Positions 1 through 7,705 of a stretch of DNA of 63,876 bases are shown here, in pieces. The stretch covers positions 1 through 63,876 of the forward strand of contig JAJFGL010000027.1 in NCBI GenBank assembly GCA_021776135.1, read 5' to 3'. This DNA comes from Kiloniellaceae bacterium. GTDB lineage: Bacteria > Pseudomonadota > Alphaproteobacteria > Kiloniellales > J153. Position 1 is the stretch's first letter; each line of letters opens with the position of its first letter. The translations under genes and the position numbers were made by a program. The notes under the pieces are model-generated. The model made no database searches. It was given only the letters and a program-made list of their open reading frames with translations, and was not told where the DNA came from.

Positions 1-1
1 A

Positions 2-1729
2 GAGTTCGCCGAGGAACGGGCCAGGATCGATAAGGATTTGGCCGCGCTCGAAGCGAGCGCCGATCCCGAGCAGGCGAAGCTGCTGGAGGGCATCCACGCC
101 GCAGTTATTGCCTATGAGGCCGAGCTCGACAAGATCGTCGATCTGGCCGAGGAGAACAGCGGTCTGGTTGCCCTCGACGGTGCCCAGCGCGAGATATTGG
201 AGGAGGTCAACAAGGCCGCGCACCAGGCCGAATCTTTGGAAGCCGCGCTTCAAGAGTATCTGCACTATACCGAGGGCAAGGAGCATGCGCTCGCCCAGAG
301 CGCGTCCGACACCTACATGACCGCGAGCATAGAGTTGGCGGCGGTCGCCGGCGTCGGCATTCTGGCCGGCCTGATCTTGGGCTGGCTGATCTCCCAGAAT
401 GGCGTCGTCGGGCCGATCCGCGCCATGACCGACAACATGTCCAGGCTCGCCGAGGGCGATACCAACATCGATATCGGCTATCAGGGCATGACCAACGAAG
501 TCGGTCAGATGGCGACCGCCATGCGCGCCCTGCGTACGGCGGTGTCGGACGCCTTCCGGCTCGGCGAAATGATCGAGGCCATGCCGACCGGGGTGATGCA
601 GTGCGATCCCGAGACCTTTGAGATCAACTATCTCAACAAGTTCTCGCGCGATAACCTGAAGGGCTTGGAGGAACATCTGCCGGTCAAGGCGGATCAGCTC
701 ATGGGCCAGTGCATCGATATCTTCCATAAGAACCCGTCGCATCAGCGCGCCCTTCTGGGCGATCCCAAGAACCTGCCCCATCGTGGGCGCATCCAGGTCG
801 GGCCGGAGTCTCTGGACATCCTCGTCAGCCCGATCATGGACAAGGCGGGTGCGTATATTGGCCCCATGCTGACCTGGTCGCTGATTACCGACCGGGTGCG
901 TCTGGCCGACGATTTCGAGACCAATGTCGGCAATATCGTCGAGGCGGTATCGGCGGCCTCGACGGAGATGCAAGCGACCGCGCAAACCATGTCGGCGACC
1001 GCCGATGCGACCAACAACAAGGCGTCGTCCGTGGCGGCGGCGTCCGAGGAAGCCTCCACCAATGTGCAGACCGTGGCCAGCGCGGCGGAAGAGTTGTCGA
1101 GTTCGATCGGTGAGATCAGCCGCCAAGTCGCCGAATCCTCGCGCAGCACCACACAGGCCTCGGAGCAGGCGCGCAAGACCAACGCACAGGTCGAACAACT
1201 CTCGGAAGCCGCGCAGAAGATCGGCGAGGTGGTCAGCCTGATTTCGGACATCGCCGAGCAGACCAACCTGCTGGCCCTCAACGCCACCATCGAGGCGGCG
1301 CGCGCCGGCGAGGCGGGCAAGGGCTTCGCCGTGGTGGCCTCCGAGGTCAAGTCCCTGGCCAATCAGACCGCCAAGGCGACCGAGGAAATCTCGGCCCAGA
1401 TCGGCGCCATCCAGGGCGCGACCACCGATGCGGTCGGCGCGATCCGGGAAATTAGCACCACTATCGAGTCGGTCAACGAGATCGCTTCCGCTATTGCGTC
1501 CGCGGTCGAGGAACAGGGCGCGGCGACCCAAGAGATCGCGCAAAACGTCCAGCAGGCTTCGGCCGGCACCGACGAGGTCTCCAGCAACATTGCGGGCGTG
1601 ACCCAGGCCGCGAGCGAGACCGGAAGCGCGGCCCAGGAAGTGCTCAGCGCCGCTTCGGAGCTCTCCCAGCAGTCCGAACAGATGCGGGTGCAGGTCGATA
1701 GCTTCTTGGCCCAAGTGCGAGCCATATGA
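2..1729 (+). CDS. Methyl-accepting chemotaxis protein with internal PAS domain (5' end cut off)
   Basis: This is a transmembrane chemoreceptor that would signal to CheA/CheW. The frame is open to the left edge, so the N-terminus and first membrane segment are missing. A TTG at 38 is only an internal codon. What remains is a helical, probably periplasmic part, a membrane segment near bases 326-394, a HAMP domain ([19 protein letters not shown]), a PAS-like domain around bases 550-905 (with [11 protein letters not shown]), and a long coiled-coil signalling domain. The signalling hairpin tip carries the conserved [20 protein letters not shown] near base 1250. A PAS between HAMP and the signalling domain suggests a cytoplasmic ligand or redox input as well; that is inference. 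A strong terminator follows. Confidence 0.93.
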   Translation, partial: EFAEERARIDKDLAALEASADPEQAKLLEGIHAAVIAYEAELDKIVDLAEENSGLVALDGAQREILEEVNKAAHQAESLEAALQEYLHYTEGKEHALAQSASDTYMTASIELAAVAGVGILAGLILGWLISQNGVVGPIRAMTDNMSRLAEGDTNIDIGYQGMTNEVGQMATAMRALRTAVSDAFRLGEMIEAMPTGVMQCDPETFEINYLNKFSRDNLKGLEEHLPVKADQLMGQCIDIFHKNPSHQRALLGDPKNLPHRGRIQVGPESLDILVSPIMDKAGAYIGPMLTWSLITDRVRLADDFETNVGNIVEAVSAASTEMQATAQTMSATADATNNKASSVAAASEEASTNVQTVASAAEELSSSIGEISRQVAESSRSTTQASEQARKTNAQVEQLSEAAQKIGEVVSLISDIAEQTNLLALNATIEAARAGEAGKGFAVVASEVKSLANQTAKATEEISAQIGAIQGATTDAVGAIREISTTIESVNEIASAIASAVEEQGAATQEIAQNVQQASAGTDEVSSNIAGVTQAASETGSAAQEVLSAASELSQQSEQMRVQVDSFLAQVRAI

Positions 1730-1773
1730 CCGACTGAGGCGGCCTGACGGCCGGGCGAAGCTAGCAATAAGAA

Positions 1774-1799
1774 GGGAGCCGTATCGGCTCCCTTTTTTT
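1774..1799 (+). terminator. Rho-independent terminator after the chemoreceptor
   Basis: A perfect 7-bp stem, GGGAGCC with GGCTCCC, around a 5-base loop is followed directly by seven T residues. It lies 45 bases after the chemoreceptor stop codon. Confidence 0.9.
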
Positions 1800-1841
1800 G
1801 TCCTCAGCCTGGCGCGCCACGGTGTATAAGGCGTTATTGGT

Positions 1842-1871
1842 CAATATTATGACGGAAAAAATCAAATATTG
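1842..1871. promoter_or_regulatory. Inverted repeat upstream of the MttB-family gene (possible operator)
   Basis: CAATATT (1842-1848) and AATATTG (1865-1871) form an inverted repeat with 16 bases between the arms, in an AT-rich stretch about 65 bases before the methyltransferase start. The spacing of two DNA turns would suit a dimeric regulator. A link to the AraC-type regulator encoded at 6012 is speculative. Confidence 0.3.
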
Positions 1872-1933
1872 CCTCTTTGTTGGTTTAGCGTGCGGACTAC
1901 GGTGACCTAAGCCGCTGAATTTGGAGAAAATCC

Positions 1934-3499
1934 ATGAGCGAAGCCCAGGCCAAGGCGCCACGCCGGCGCGGCCGCAGCGCCCGGCGCGAGGAACGGGCGG
2001 CGGAGCTGCCTCCAGAAATGCGGCCCGTGCGTCCCGGCCTCGAGGGCGGGCTGTATAAGCCCTTGGGCGACAACGACTTGAAACGAATTCACGAGGCCGC
2101 CCTCGATGTCTTGGCGCGGGTTGGCCTGAGCGAAGCGATTCCTTCGTGCATCGAACTGGTCACCGCCGCTGGCGGTACGCTAAGCGATGACGGGCGGCTC
2201 CTGTTCCCCCGCGCGCTGGTCGAAGACACCATCGCCAAGGCGGGGCGGCGCTTTGTCTTGCATGGGCAGGACCCAAGCCACGATTTCGAACCCTGGGGTA
2301 AGAAGGTGCATTTCGGCACCGCCGGGGCCGCCGTGCATATGGTCGATGCCATGACCGGCGAATACCGGGAGTCGACCCTGGCCGACCTCTACGATATCGC
2401 CCGCGTCGTCGATCGCATGGACCATATACATTTCATGCAACGCTCGATCGTATTGCGCGATTTAGAAGTGACGCGCGAACTCGATATTAACACCTGTTAC
2501 GCGGCCGTCTCCGGCACCTCGAAACATGTCGGCACCAGTTTCTTTCAGCCCGAGTATGTGGACGAGGCCGTGCGGATGCTACACATGATCGCCGGCGGCG
2601 AAGATAAGTGGCGGGCGCGGCCCTTCGTCAGCATGTCGTGTTGCTTCGTGGTTCCGCCCTTGAAGTTCGCCGAGGATGCTTGCTTGTGCATGGAAGCCGG
2701 CGCGCGGGCGGGCATGCCGATTCTGTTGTTGGCGGCAGGGCAGGCGGGCGCGACCAGCCCGGCTTCTCTGGCCGGGGCCGTGGTGCAGGAGGTCGCGGAG
2801 GTTTTGGCCGGCCTGGTCTACGTCAACCTGATCGTGCCGGGCCACCCTTGTATGTTCGGGGCCTGGCCCTTCGTCTCCGACCTGCGCACCGGGGCCATGA
2901 GCGGCGGCAGCGGCGAACAGGCGGTGCTCATGGCGGCCTGCGCCCAGATGGCGCAGTTCTACGATCTGCCCGGCGCGGTGGCCGCCGGCATGACCGATTC
3001 CAAGGTGCCGGACGCGCAAGCCGGCTACGAAAAGGGCATCACCACGGCCCTGGCGGCGCAAGCGGGCGGCAACATGATCTACGAATCGGCCGGTATGCAC
3101 GCCAGTTTGCTTGGCTTTTGTTTGGAAAGCCTGGTCATCGACAACGATATCCTAGGCAGTGTCTTGCGCACCGTGCGCGGGATTGAAATGAGCGACGATC
3201 ACTTGTCGGTGGAAACCATACGCGAGGTCAGCACTCAAGGGCCGGGTCATTATCTCGGCCACGCACAGACTCTCGACATGATGCAGAAAGACTATATTTA
3301 TCCCGAGGTCGGCGACCGGACGAGCCCCAAGGAATGGATAGAGCAAGGTTCCACCAACGTGGTCGACAAGGCCCGCAAGCGCACCCGGGAGATATTAAGC
3401 GAGCATTTCCCAAGCCACATCGACGTCGCCATGGATGCGCGAATCCGCGCGGCGTTTCCAATTAAGTTGCCGCGTGGAACTATGCGCCCGCGCCCTTGA
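1934..3499 (+). CDS. MttB-family (trimethylamine methyltransferase superfamily) protein, non-pyrrolysine type
   Basis: Members of this family transfer a methyl group from a quaternary or tertiary amine to a corrinoid protein. The 521-residue frame has no internal TAG, so it belongs to the non-pyrrolysine branch. Known members of that branch act on glycine betaine and related quaternary amines. Typical family stretches are GMTDSKVPDAQAGYEKG and ESAGMHASLLGFCLESL. The N-terminus is a basic, low-complexity tail (APRRRGRSARREERAAEL). The start ATG follows GGAG at a spacing of seven. The gene is followed 40 bases later by a dimethylglycine-dehydrogenase-like gene, which fits stepwise betaine demethylation. 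No corrinoid protein or RamA-type activase lies in the window, so the methyl acceptor must be elsewhere. The exact substrate is unknown. Confidence 0.88.
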   Translation: MSEAQAKAPRRRGRSARREERAAELPPEMRPVRPGLEGGLYKPLGDNDLKRIHEAALDVLARVGLSEAIPSCIELVTAAGGTLSDDGRLLFPRALVEDTIAKAGRRFVLHGQDPSHDFEPWGKKVHFGTAGAAVHMVDAMTGEYRESTLADLYDIARVVDRMDHIHFMQRSIVLRDLEVTRELDINTCYAAVSGTSKHVGTSFFQPEYVDEAVRMLHMIAGGEDKWRARPFVSMSCCFVVPPLKFAEDACLCMEAGARAGMPILLLAAGQAGATSPASLAGAVVQEVAEVLAGLVYVNLIVPGHPCMFGAWPFVSDLRTGAMSGGSGEQAVLMAACAQMAQFYDLPGAVAAGMTDSKVPDAQAGYEKGITTALAAQAGGNMIYESAGMHASLLGFCLESLVIDNDILGSVLRTVRGIEMSDDHLSVETIREVSTQGPGHYLGHAQTLDMMQKDYIYPEVGDRTSPKEWIEQGSTNVVDKARKRTREILSEHFPSHIDVAMDARIRAAFPIKLPRGTMRPRP

Positions 3500-3539
3500 A
3501 CCCGAAGCGGCGATAACTGGTAAGAAGGAAGGTCGAAAA

Positions 3540-5966
3540 ATGCAATCGCACGCCCGCGTAGTAGTGATCGGCGGCGGCATGATGGGCGCTGGCCTATTGT
3601 ATCACTTAGCGCAAGAAGGTTGGACCGATTCCCTTCTGATCGAGAAGGGGGAACTGACCTCTGGCTCGACTTGGCACGCGGCCGGGCAGTGCCCCAGCTT
3701 CATCGCCGACTACAACATGGCCAAGATTCACGACTATGGCGTGCGCTTGTATCCGCAACTGGAGGAACTAACCGGGCAATACGTGAGTTGGCACGGCTGC
3801 GGCGGCATCCGCTTCGCGCGCACGCCCCAGGAGGTCGAATGGTTCCGCCATGTGGCCGGCGTGGCAAAGCTGATCGGCTTCGAGATGGAAATCATCGACC
3901 CGGACAAGATCAAGCAGATCAACCCCTTCGTAACCACCGAGGGAGTTCTGGCCGGGGCCCTGACCTTCGCCGACGGCCATGTCGATCCGGCGGGGTGCTG
4001 CAGCGCGCTCGCCAAGGGCGCGCGCAACATGGGCGCTGCGATTGAACTGCGAACACGGGTCAAGGATGTAAAACCGCGCGCTTCGGGCGAATGGGAGGTC
4101 TTCACCGACCAGGGTTCCGTGCTGTGCGAACATGTGGTCAACGCGGCCGGATGCTATGCCCGCCAGATCAGCCGGATGGTGGGCACGGATGTGCCGATCA
4201 CCAACATGGAACACACCTATATCGTCACCGAGCCGATCAAGGAGTTCATAGAGCGCGATACCGAAATACCGGTCATGCGCGACCCCTACGCCTCGGCTTA
4301 CTTCCGCCAGGAGCAGAAGGCCGGCCTGATCGGTATCTACGAGACCGCGGACTCGGCGGAATGCTGGACTCACCGCGAGGGATGGCCCGAGTGGGAGTCG
4401 GAAAACGAATTGTTCTCCGGCGATCTCGACCGCTTGGCGCCCTACGTCGAACGGGTCATGGAGCGCATGCCGATCTGGGCCGAGTCCGGCATCAAGCGCA
4501 TCGTGTGCGGCGCCATTCCCCATACCCCCGACAACAACCCGCTGCTCGGACCGGCCGCCGGCTTGGCCAACTTCTGGCAATGCAACGGCTCGGCCATCGG
4601 TATCGCCCAGGGCGCGGGCTGCGGCAAGTATCTGGCCCAATGGATGATCCACGGCGATGCCGAAATCAACATGGCCGGTTTCGACCCCCGGCGTTTCGGG
4701 GCTTACGCGCCGGGCGCTTATACCAAGGCCAAGTCGCACCAAGACTACGAACACATGTACGCTCTGCACTTGCCCGGCGAGGAGCGCCCGGCGGCGCGTG
4801 GCGCGCGCACCACGCCGCTGTACGAAAAGTTGGCGGCCAAGGGCTGCGTCTATACCGAAGGCAACGGCTGGGAGCGGCCCAAGTGGTTTTCCCTGGATGG
4901 GCGGCGGGAAGAACCGGGGTTCGGCCACCGGAATACCTTCGAGGTCGTGGCCGCCGAATGCCGCGCGGTGCGCGAGCGGGTTGGCCTGCTCGATCTTTCG
5001 AGCTTCGCCAAATACGACGTGACCGGCCCCGGCGCCGAGGCGTTTCTCAACCGGGTCTGCGCCAACCGCATGCCCCGGCGCCAGGGCGGCATCGTCTTGG
5101 CGCACTATCTTTCGGAAGAGGGCCGCATCCGGGGCGAATCCACCATCACCAAGCTGGCCGAGGACCGCTTCTACGTTCTTTCCGGCACCGTGGCCCAGGA
5201 CCGCGATCTCGACCTCCTGCGCCAGCGGATCGGCAAGGACGAGCGCGTCGAGGTGACGGAGGTAACCGATGCCTGGGGCACCCTGGTCTTGGCCGGCCCT
5301 AAGTCGCGCGAGGTCTTGGCGCAAGTCACCGGCGAAGACTTGAGTTCCGCGTCCTTCCGCTGGCTGACCGGTAAGGAAATCGAAGTTGCCGGAATTCCCC
5401 TGCGCGCCCTGCGGGTCAACTACGTCGGTGAGCTTGGTTGGGAGCTGCATTGCCCCATGGACCGCCTGGCGGCCCTCTACGACGCCCTTTGGGCGGCGGG
5501 CGAGACCCATGGCATCGCCGATTTCGGAACCTATGCCGTCGATTCCCTGCGCTTGGAAAAAGCCTATAAAGGATGGGGCGCGGAATTGACCAACGAGATC
5601 ACCATGATCGAAGCGGACCTGGAACGCTTCTTCGCCATGGACAAGGACGGCTTCATTGGCCGCGCGGCGACCCTCAAGGTCAAGCAGGCGGGCATCGCGA
5701 CCCAACTGGTTTACCTGGAGGCCGAGCCTGGCGAGAGCGATATTCATGGCGGCGAACCGGTCATGGCCGAGGGCCGCATCGTCGGCGTCACCACCTCGGG
5801 CGGCACTGGACACTTCACGGGCAAGAGCCTGGGCTTCGCCTATGTCGAGCCGGCCCAGGCCGCGCCGGGCACGCGCCTCGCGGTCGATATCCTGGGCGCG
5901 CCGCGAGGGGCGACAGTCCTGGCCGAAGCGGTGTACGATCCCGGGAACGCGCGCTTGCGGGCCTGA
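3540..5966 (+). CDS. FAD-dependent dimethylglycine/sarcosine dehydrogenase-like protein with GcvT domain
   Basis: The 808-residue protein would oxidatively remove N-methyl groups from dimethylglycine or sarcosine and hand the one-carbon unit to tetrahydrofolate. The N-terminal half is a DAO-type flavin domain with the dinucleotide motif GGGMMG (residues 11-16) and TWHAAG. His46 of that motif matches the residue that binds FAD covalently in dimethylglycine dehydrogenases. From about residue 425 to the end is a GcvT/aminomethyltransferase domain. The frame is open further upstream to 3435, inside the previous gene, but the ATG at 3540 follows AGAAGGAAGG and begins the flavin fold directly. Substrate assignment rests on family and neighbours. 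Alternative names in this family include sarcosine dehydrogenase and GcvT-fused FAD oxidoreductase. Confidence 0.88.
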   Translation: MQSHARVVVIGGGMMGAGLLYHLAQEGWTDSLLIEKGELTSGSTWHAAGQCPSFIADYNMAKIHDYGVRLYPQLEELTGQYVSWHGCGGIRFARTPQEVEWFRHVAGVAKLIGFEMEIIDPDKIKQINPFVTTEGVLAGALTFADGHVDPAGCCSALAKGARNMGAAIELRTRVKDVKPRASGEWEVFTDQGSVLCEHVVNAAGCYARQISRMVGTDVPITNMEHTYIVTEPIKEFIERDTEIPVMRDPYASAYFRQEQKAGLIGIYETADSAECWTHREGWPEWESENELFSGDLDRLAPYVERVMERMPIWAESGIKRIVCGAIPHTPDNNPLLGPAAGLANFWQCNGSAIGIAQGAGCGKYLAQWMIHGDAEINMAGFDPRRFGAYAPGAYTKAKSHQDYEHMYALHLPGEERPAARGARTTPLYEKLAAKGCVYTEGNGWERPKWFSLDGRREEPGFGHRNTFEVVAAECRAVRERVGLLDLSSFAKYDVTGPGAEAFLNRVCANRMPRRQGGIVLAHYLSEEGRIRGESTITKLAEDRFYVLSGTVAQDRDLDLLRQRIGKDERVEVTEVTDAWGTLVLAGPKSREVLAQVTGEDLSSASFRWLTGKEIEVAGIPLRALRVNYVGELGWELHCPMDRLAALYDALWAAGETHGIADFGTYAVDSLRLEKAYKGWGAELTNEITMIEADLERFFAMDKDGFIGRAATLKVKQAGIATQLVYLEAEPGESDIHGGEPVMAEGRIVGVTTSGGTGHFTGKSLGFAYVEPAQAAPGTRLAVDILGAPRGATVLAEAVYDPGNARLRA

Positions 5967-5973
5967 ACCGGCG

Positions 5974-6001
5974 TCTCAAGCAAGCCGCGCTTTGCTTGAG
6001 A
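5974..6001 (+). promoter_or_regulatory. Perfect inverted repeat overlapping the ribosome binding site of the AraC-type regulator
   Basis: TCTCAAGCAA (5974-5983) and TTGCTTGAGA (5992-6001) pair perfectly around an 8-base loop. The right arm runs into the ribosome binding site GAGAGGA just before the start at 6012. It may be a hairpin that masks the site, a weak terminator or attenuator, or an operator. The sequence alone does not decide. Confidence 0.5.
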
Positions 6002-6011
6002 GGACACCGGC

Positions 6012-7073
6012 ATGGCATGGCCGCAATCGGAATACCCGGAGCGTATCGGCTTCTTGTCGCTGCCCCGCTTTTCGATGATGGCTTTTCTCTCTGCGGTCGA
6101 ACCCTTGCGGGTCGCCAACCGCCTGCATGGGAGCGAGCTTTATAGCTGGCACGTATTCTCGGTCGATGGCCGGCCGGTCGAGGCGAGCAACGGCATGACC
6201 GTGGCCGCGGAGGCTTCTCTGGCCGATATCAAGAAATTCCCAACCGTGTTCGTGAACGCGAGCTTCGAGCCGGAGCGCTATGAAACCAAGCCGGTCTTGG
6301 CGTGGCTGCGGCGGCTCGACCGTCAAGGCGCCCGCCTAGGCGGACTGGAGAACGGTACGTTTCTTCTGGCCCGAGCGGGCTTGCTCGACGGCTGCAAGGT
6401 CGCGGTTCATTGGGAGAACGCGCCGGCCTTCATGGAACGCTTTCCCCGCGTCGAAGCGACTGAAGCCCTGTTCCAGGTCGATCGCGGCCGTTGGACCTGT
6501 TCCGGCGGAACCACGGCTATCGATTTGATGTTACGGCTTATCGAGTCCCGCCATGGCCGCGATTTGGCGGTGCGCGTGTCCGAATCCTTGCTGCACGCCC
6601 GTATGCGCACGCCCGGCGATCCCAGGAGTCCAGCCTTGGGCCGGCACATGGGTGTGGGTCATCCGCGCCTGGTGAAAATCGTCGAGGCCATGCATCGCAA
6701 CATTGAAGAGCCGCTCAGCCTTGAAAACCTGGCATCTCTTGGCGGCATTTCGCGGCGGCAACTTGAGCGCCTGTTCCGCACCCACATAAAGGAGACTCCA
6801 GCGGGGTTTTATCTAAAGCTTCGCTTGGACCGGGCGCGGCAATTTCTGGAACAGACCGATATGCGCGTCGTGGATGTTTTGCTGGCTTGCGGGTTTACCT
6901 CGGCGGCACATTTCTCGCGGGCCTATCGTATGCAGTTCGGATTGGCGCCGCGCGAAGACCGGCGCGGTTTGCGCGCGCAAGGCGCGCGCACGGGTTTCTT
7001 CGGCCGCTACGCCGAATCGCCGACCGAGACCGAAAGCGTGCCAACGCCTTCGATGGCGGCGTCGAGCCGCTGA
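6012..7073 (+). CDS. GlxA/GbdR-like transcriptional regulator (DJ-1/PfpI domain plus AraC HTH)
   Basis: This 353-residue protein has an N-terminal DJ-1/PfpI-like (amidotransferase-like) sensor domain up to about residue 190 and a C-terminal AraC double helix-turn-helix at about 215-316 (LSLENLASLGGISRRQLERLF and VLLACGFTSAAHFSRAYR). This layout and the stretch HWENAPAFMERFP are those of GbdR and CdhR, which activate glycine betaine, dimethylglycine and carnitine catabolism. Its place just downstream of the methyltransferase and dehydrogenase genes supports a role as their activator. AGAGGA precedes the ATG. The last 67 bases overlap, in the opposite direction, the end of the FAH-family gene. 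Confidence 0.88.
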   Translation: MAWPQSEYPERIGFLSLPRFSMMAFLSAVEPLRVANRLHGSELYSWHVFSVDGRPVEASNGMTVAAEASLADIKKFPTVFVNASFEPERYETKPVLAWLRRLDRQGARLGGLENGTFLLARAGLLDGCKVAVHWENAPAFMERFPRVEATEALFQVDRGRWTCSGGTTAIDLMLRLIESRHGRDLAVRVSESLLHARMRTPGDPRSPALGRHMGVGHPRLVKIVEAMHRNIEEPLSLENLASLGGISRRQLERLFRTHIKETPAGFYLKLRLDRARQFLEQTDMRVVDVLLACGFTSAAHFSRAYRMQFGLAPREDRRGLRAQGARTGFFGRYAESPTETESVPTPSMAASSR

Positions 7074-7702
7074 CCCGGCAGCACCGGGCCGACACCGGCC
7101 GGGGTGCCGGTGTAGATCAGGTCGCCGGCGCGTAGGGTAAACAAGCGCGACAAGTGCCCGACAATCTCGGGCACCGACCAGATCATGTCCGCCAAGTCGC
7201 CGCTTTGCCGCCGCTCGCCCTCGACATCGAGAACGATCGCGCCTGTTTCCGGGTGACCGATACGGGCGGCGGGGGCGAGATCGCCGCAAGGCGCGCCGGA
7301 ATCGAACGACTTGCCCGTGTCCCAAGGCCAGCGCCGGTCCTTGGAAATTTGCTGCAAGTCGCGCCGGGTCAAGTCGAGCCCAACCGCATAGCCATAGATA
7401 TGATCCCTGGCGGCTTCCGGCGCGATCTCGGCGCCGTCTTTTCCGATCGCCGCGACCAATTCGACTTCATGGTGCAGATTGGCGGTCGCGGGCGGGTAGG
7501 GAATCTTAGCGCCGTTGGCCGCCAGGCTATCGGCGGGCTTCAAGAAGAAGAACGGCGGTTCGCGATCCGGATCGTTGCCCATTTCGCGCGCGTGCTCGGC
7601 GTAATTGCGCCCGACGCAGTAAATGCGCCGGACCGGAAAGCGGCCGGCCTCACCTTCAACCGCTAGAGAGGGTAAGTCCCACGAAGGTATAACGTATTGC
7701 AT
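7007..7702 (-). CDS. Fumarylacetoacetate hydrolase (FAH) family protein
   Basis: The family comprises metal-dependent hydrolases, isomerases and decarboxylases of 2-oxo acids. The 231-residue length is that of the small bacterial type, such as fumarylpyruvate hydrolase. Family features include YCVGRNYAEHAREMG at the N-terminus, FFFLKPADSL, the metal-binding acidic stretch HHEVELVAAIG, and GDLIYTGTPAGVGPV. The start is preceded by AAAGGAT. It begins only 3 bases after the pabBC stop, so it is the last gene of the leftward suf transcript. Its 3' end overlaps the AraC-type regulator by 67 bases. The substrate cannot be named from sequence. Confidence 0.85.
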   Translation of the reverse strand: MQYVIPSWDLPSLAVEGEAGRFPVRRIYCVGRNYAEHAREMGNDPDREPPFFFLKPADSLAANGAKIPYPPATANLHHEVELVAAIGKDGAEIAPEAARDHIYGYAVGLDLTRRDLQQISKDRRWPWDTGKSFDSGAPCGDLAPAARIGHPETGAIVLDVEGERRQSGDLADMIWSVPEIVGHLSRLFTLRAGDLIYTGTPAGVGPVLPGQRLDAAIEGVGTLSVSVGDSA

Positions 7703-7705
7703 TTT

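Noticed and set aside
1934-3499. A pyrrolysine (TAG) readthrough in the MttB-family gene
   Set aside because: The frame has no internal TAG and the family's non-pyrrolysine branch fits.
3768-5813. A 681-codon open frame on the minus strand inside the DMGDH-like gene
   Set aside because: It is a GC-rich antisense shadow with no recognisable protein pattern. The plus-strand protein has clear flavin and GcvT motifs.
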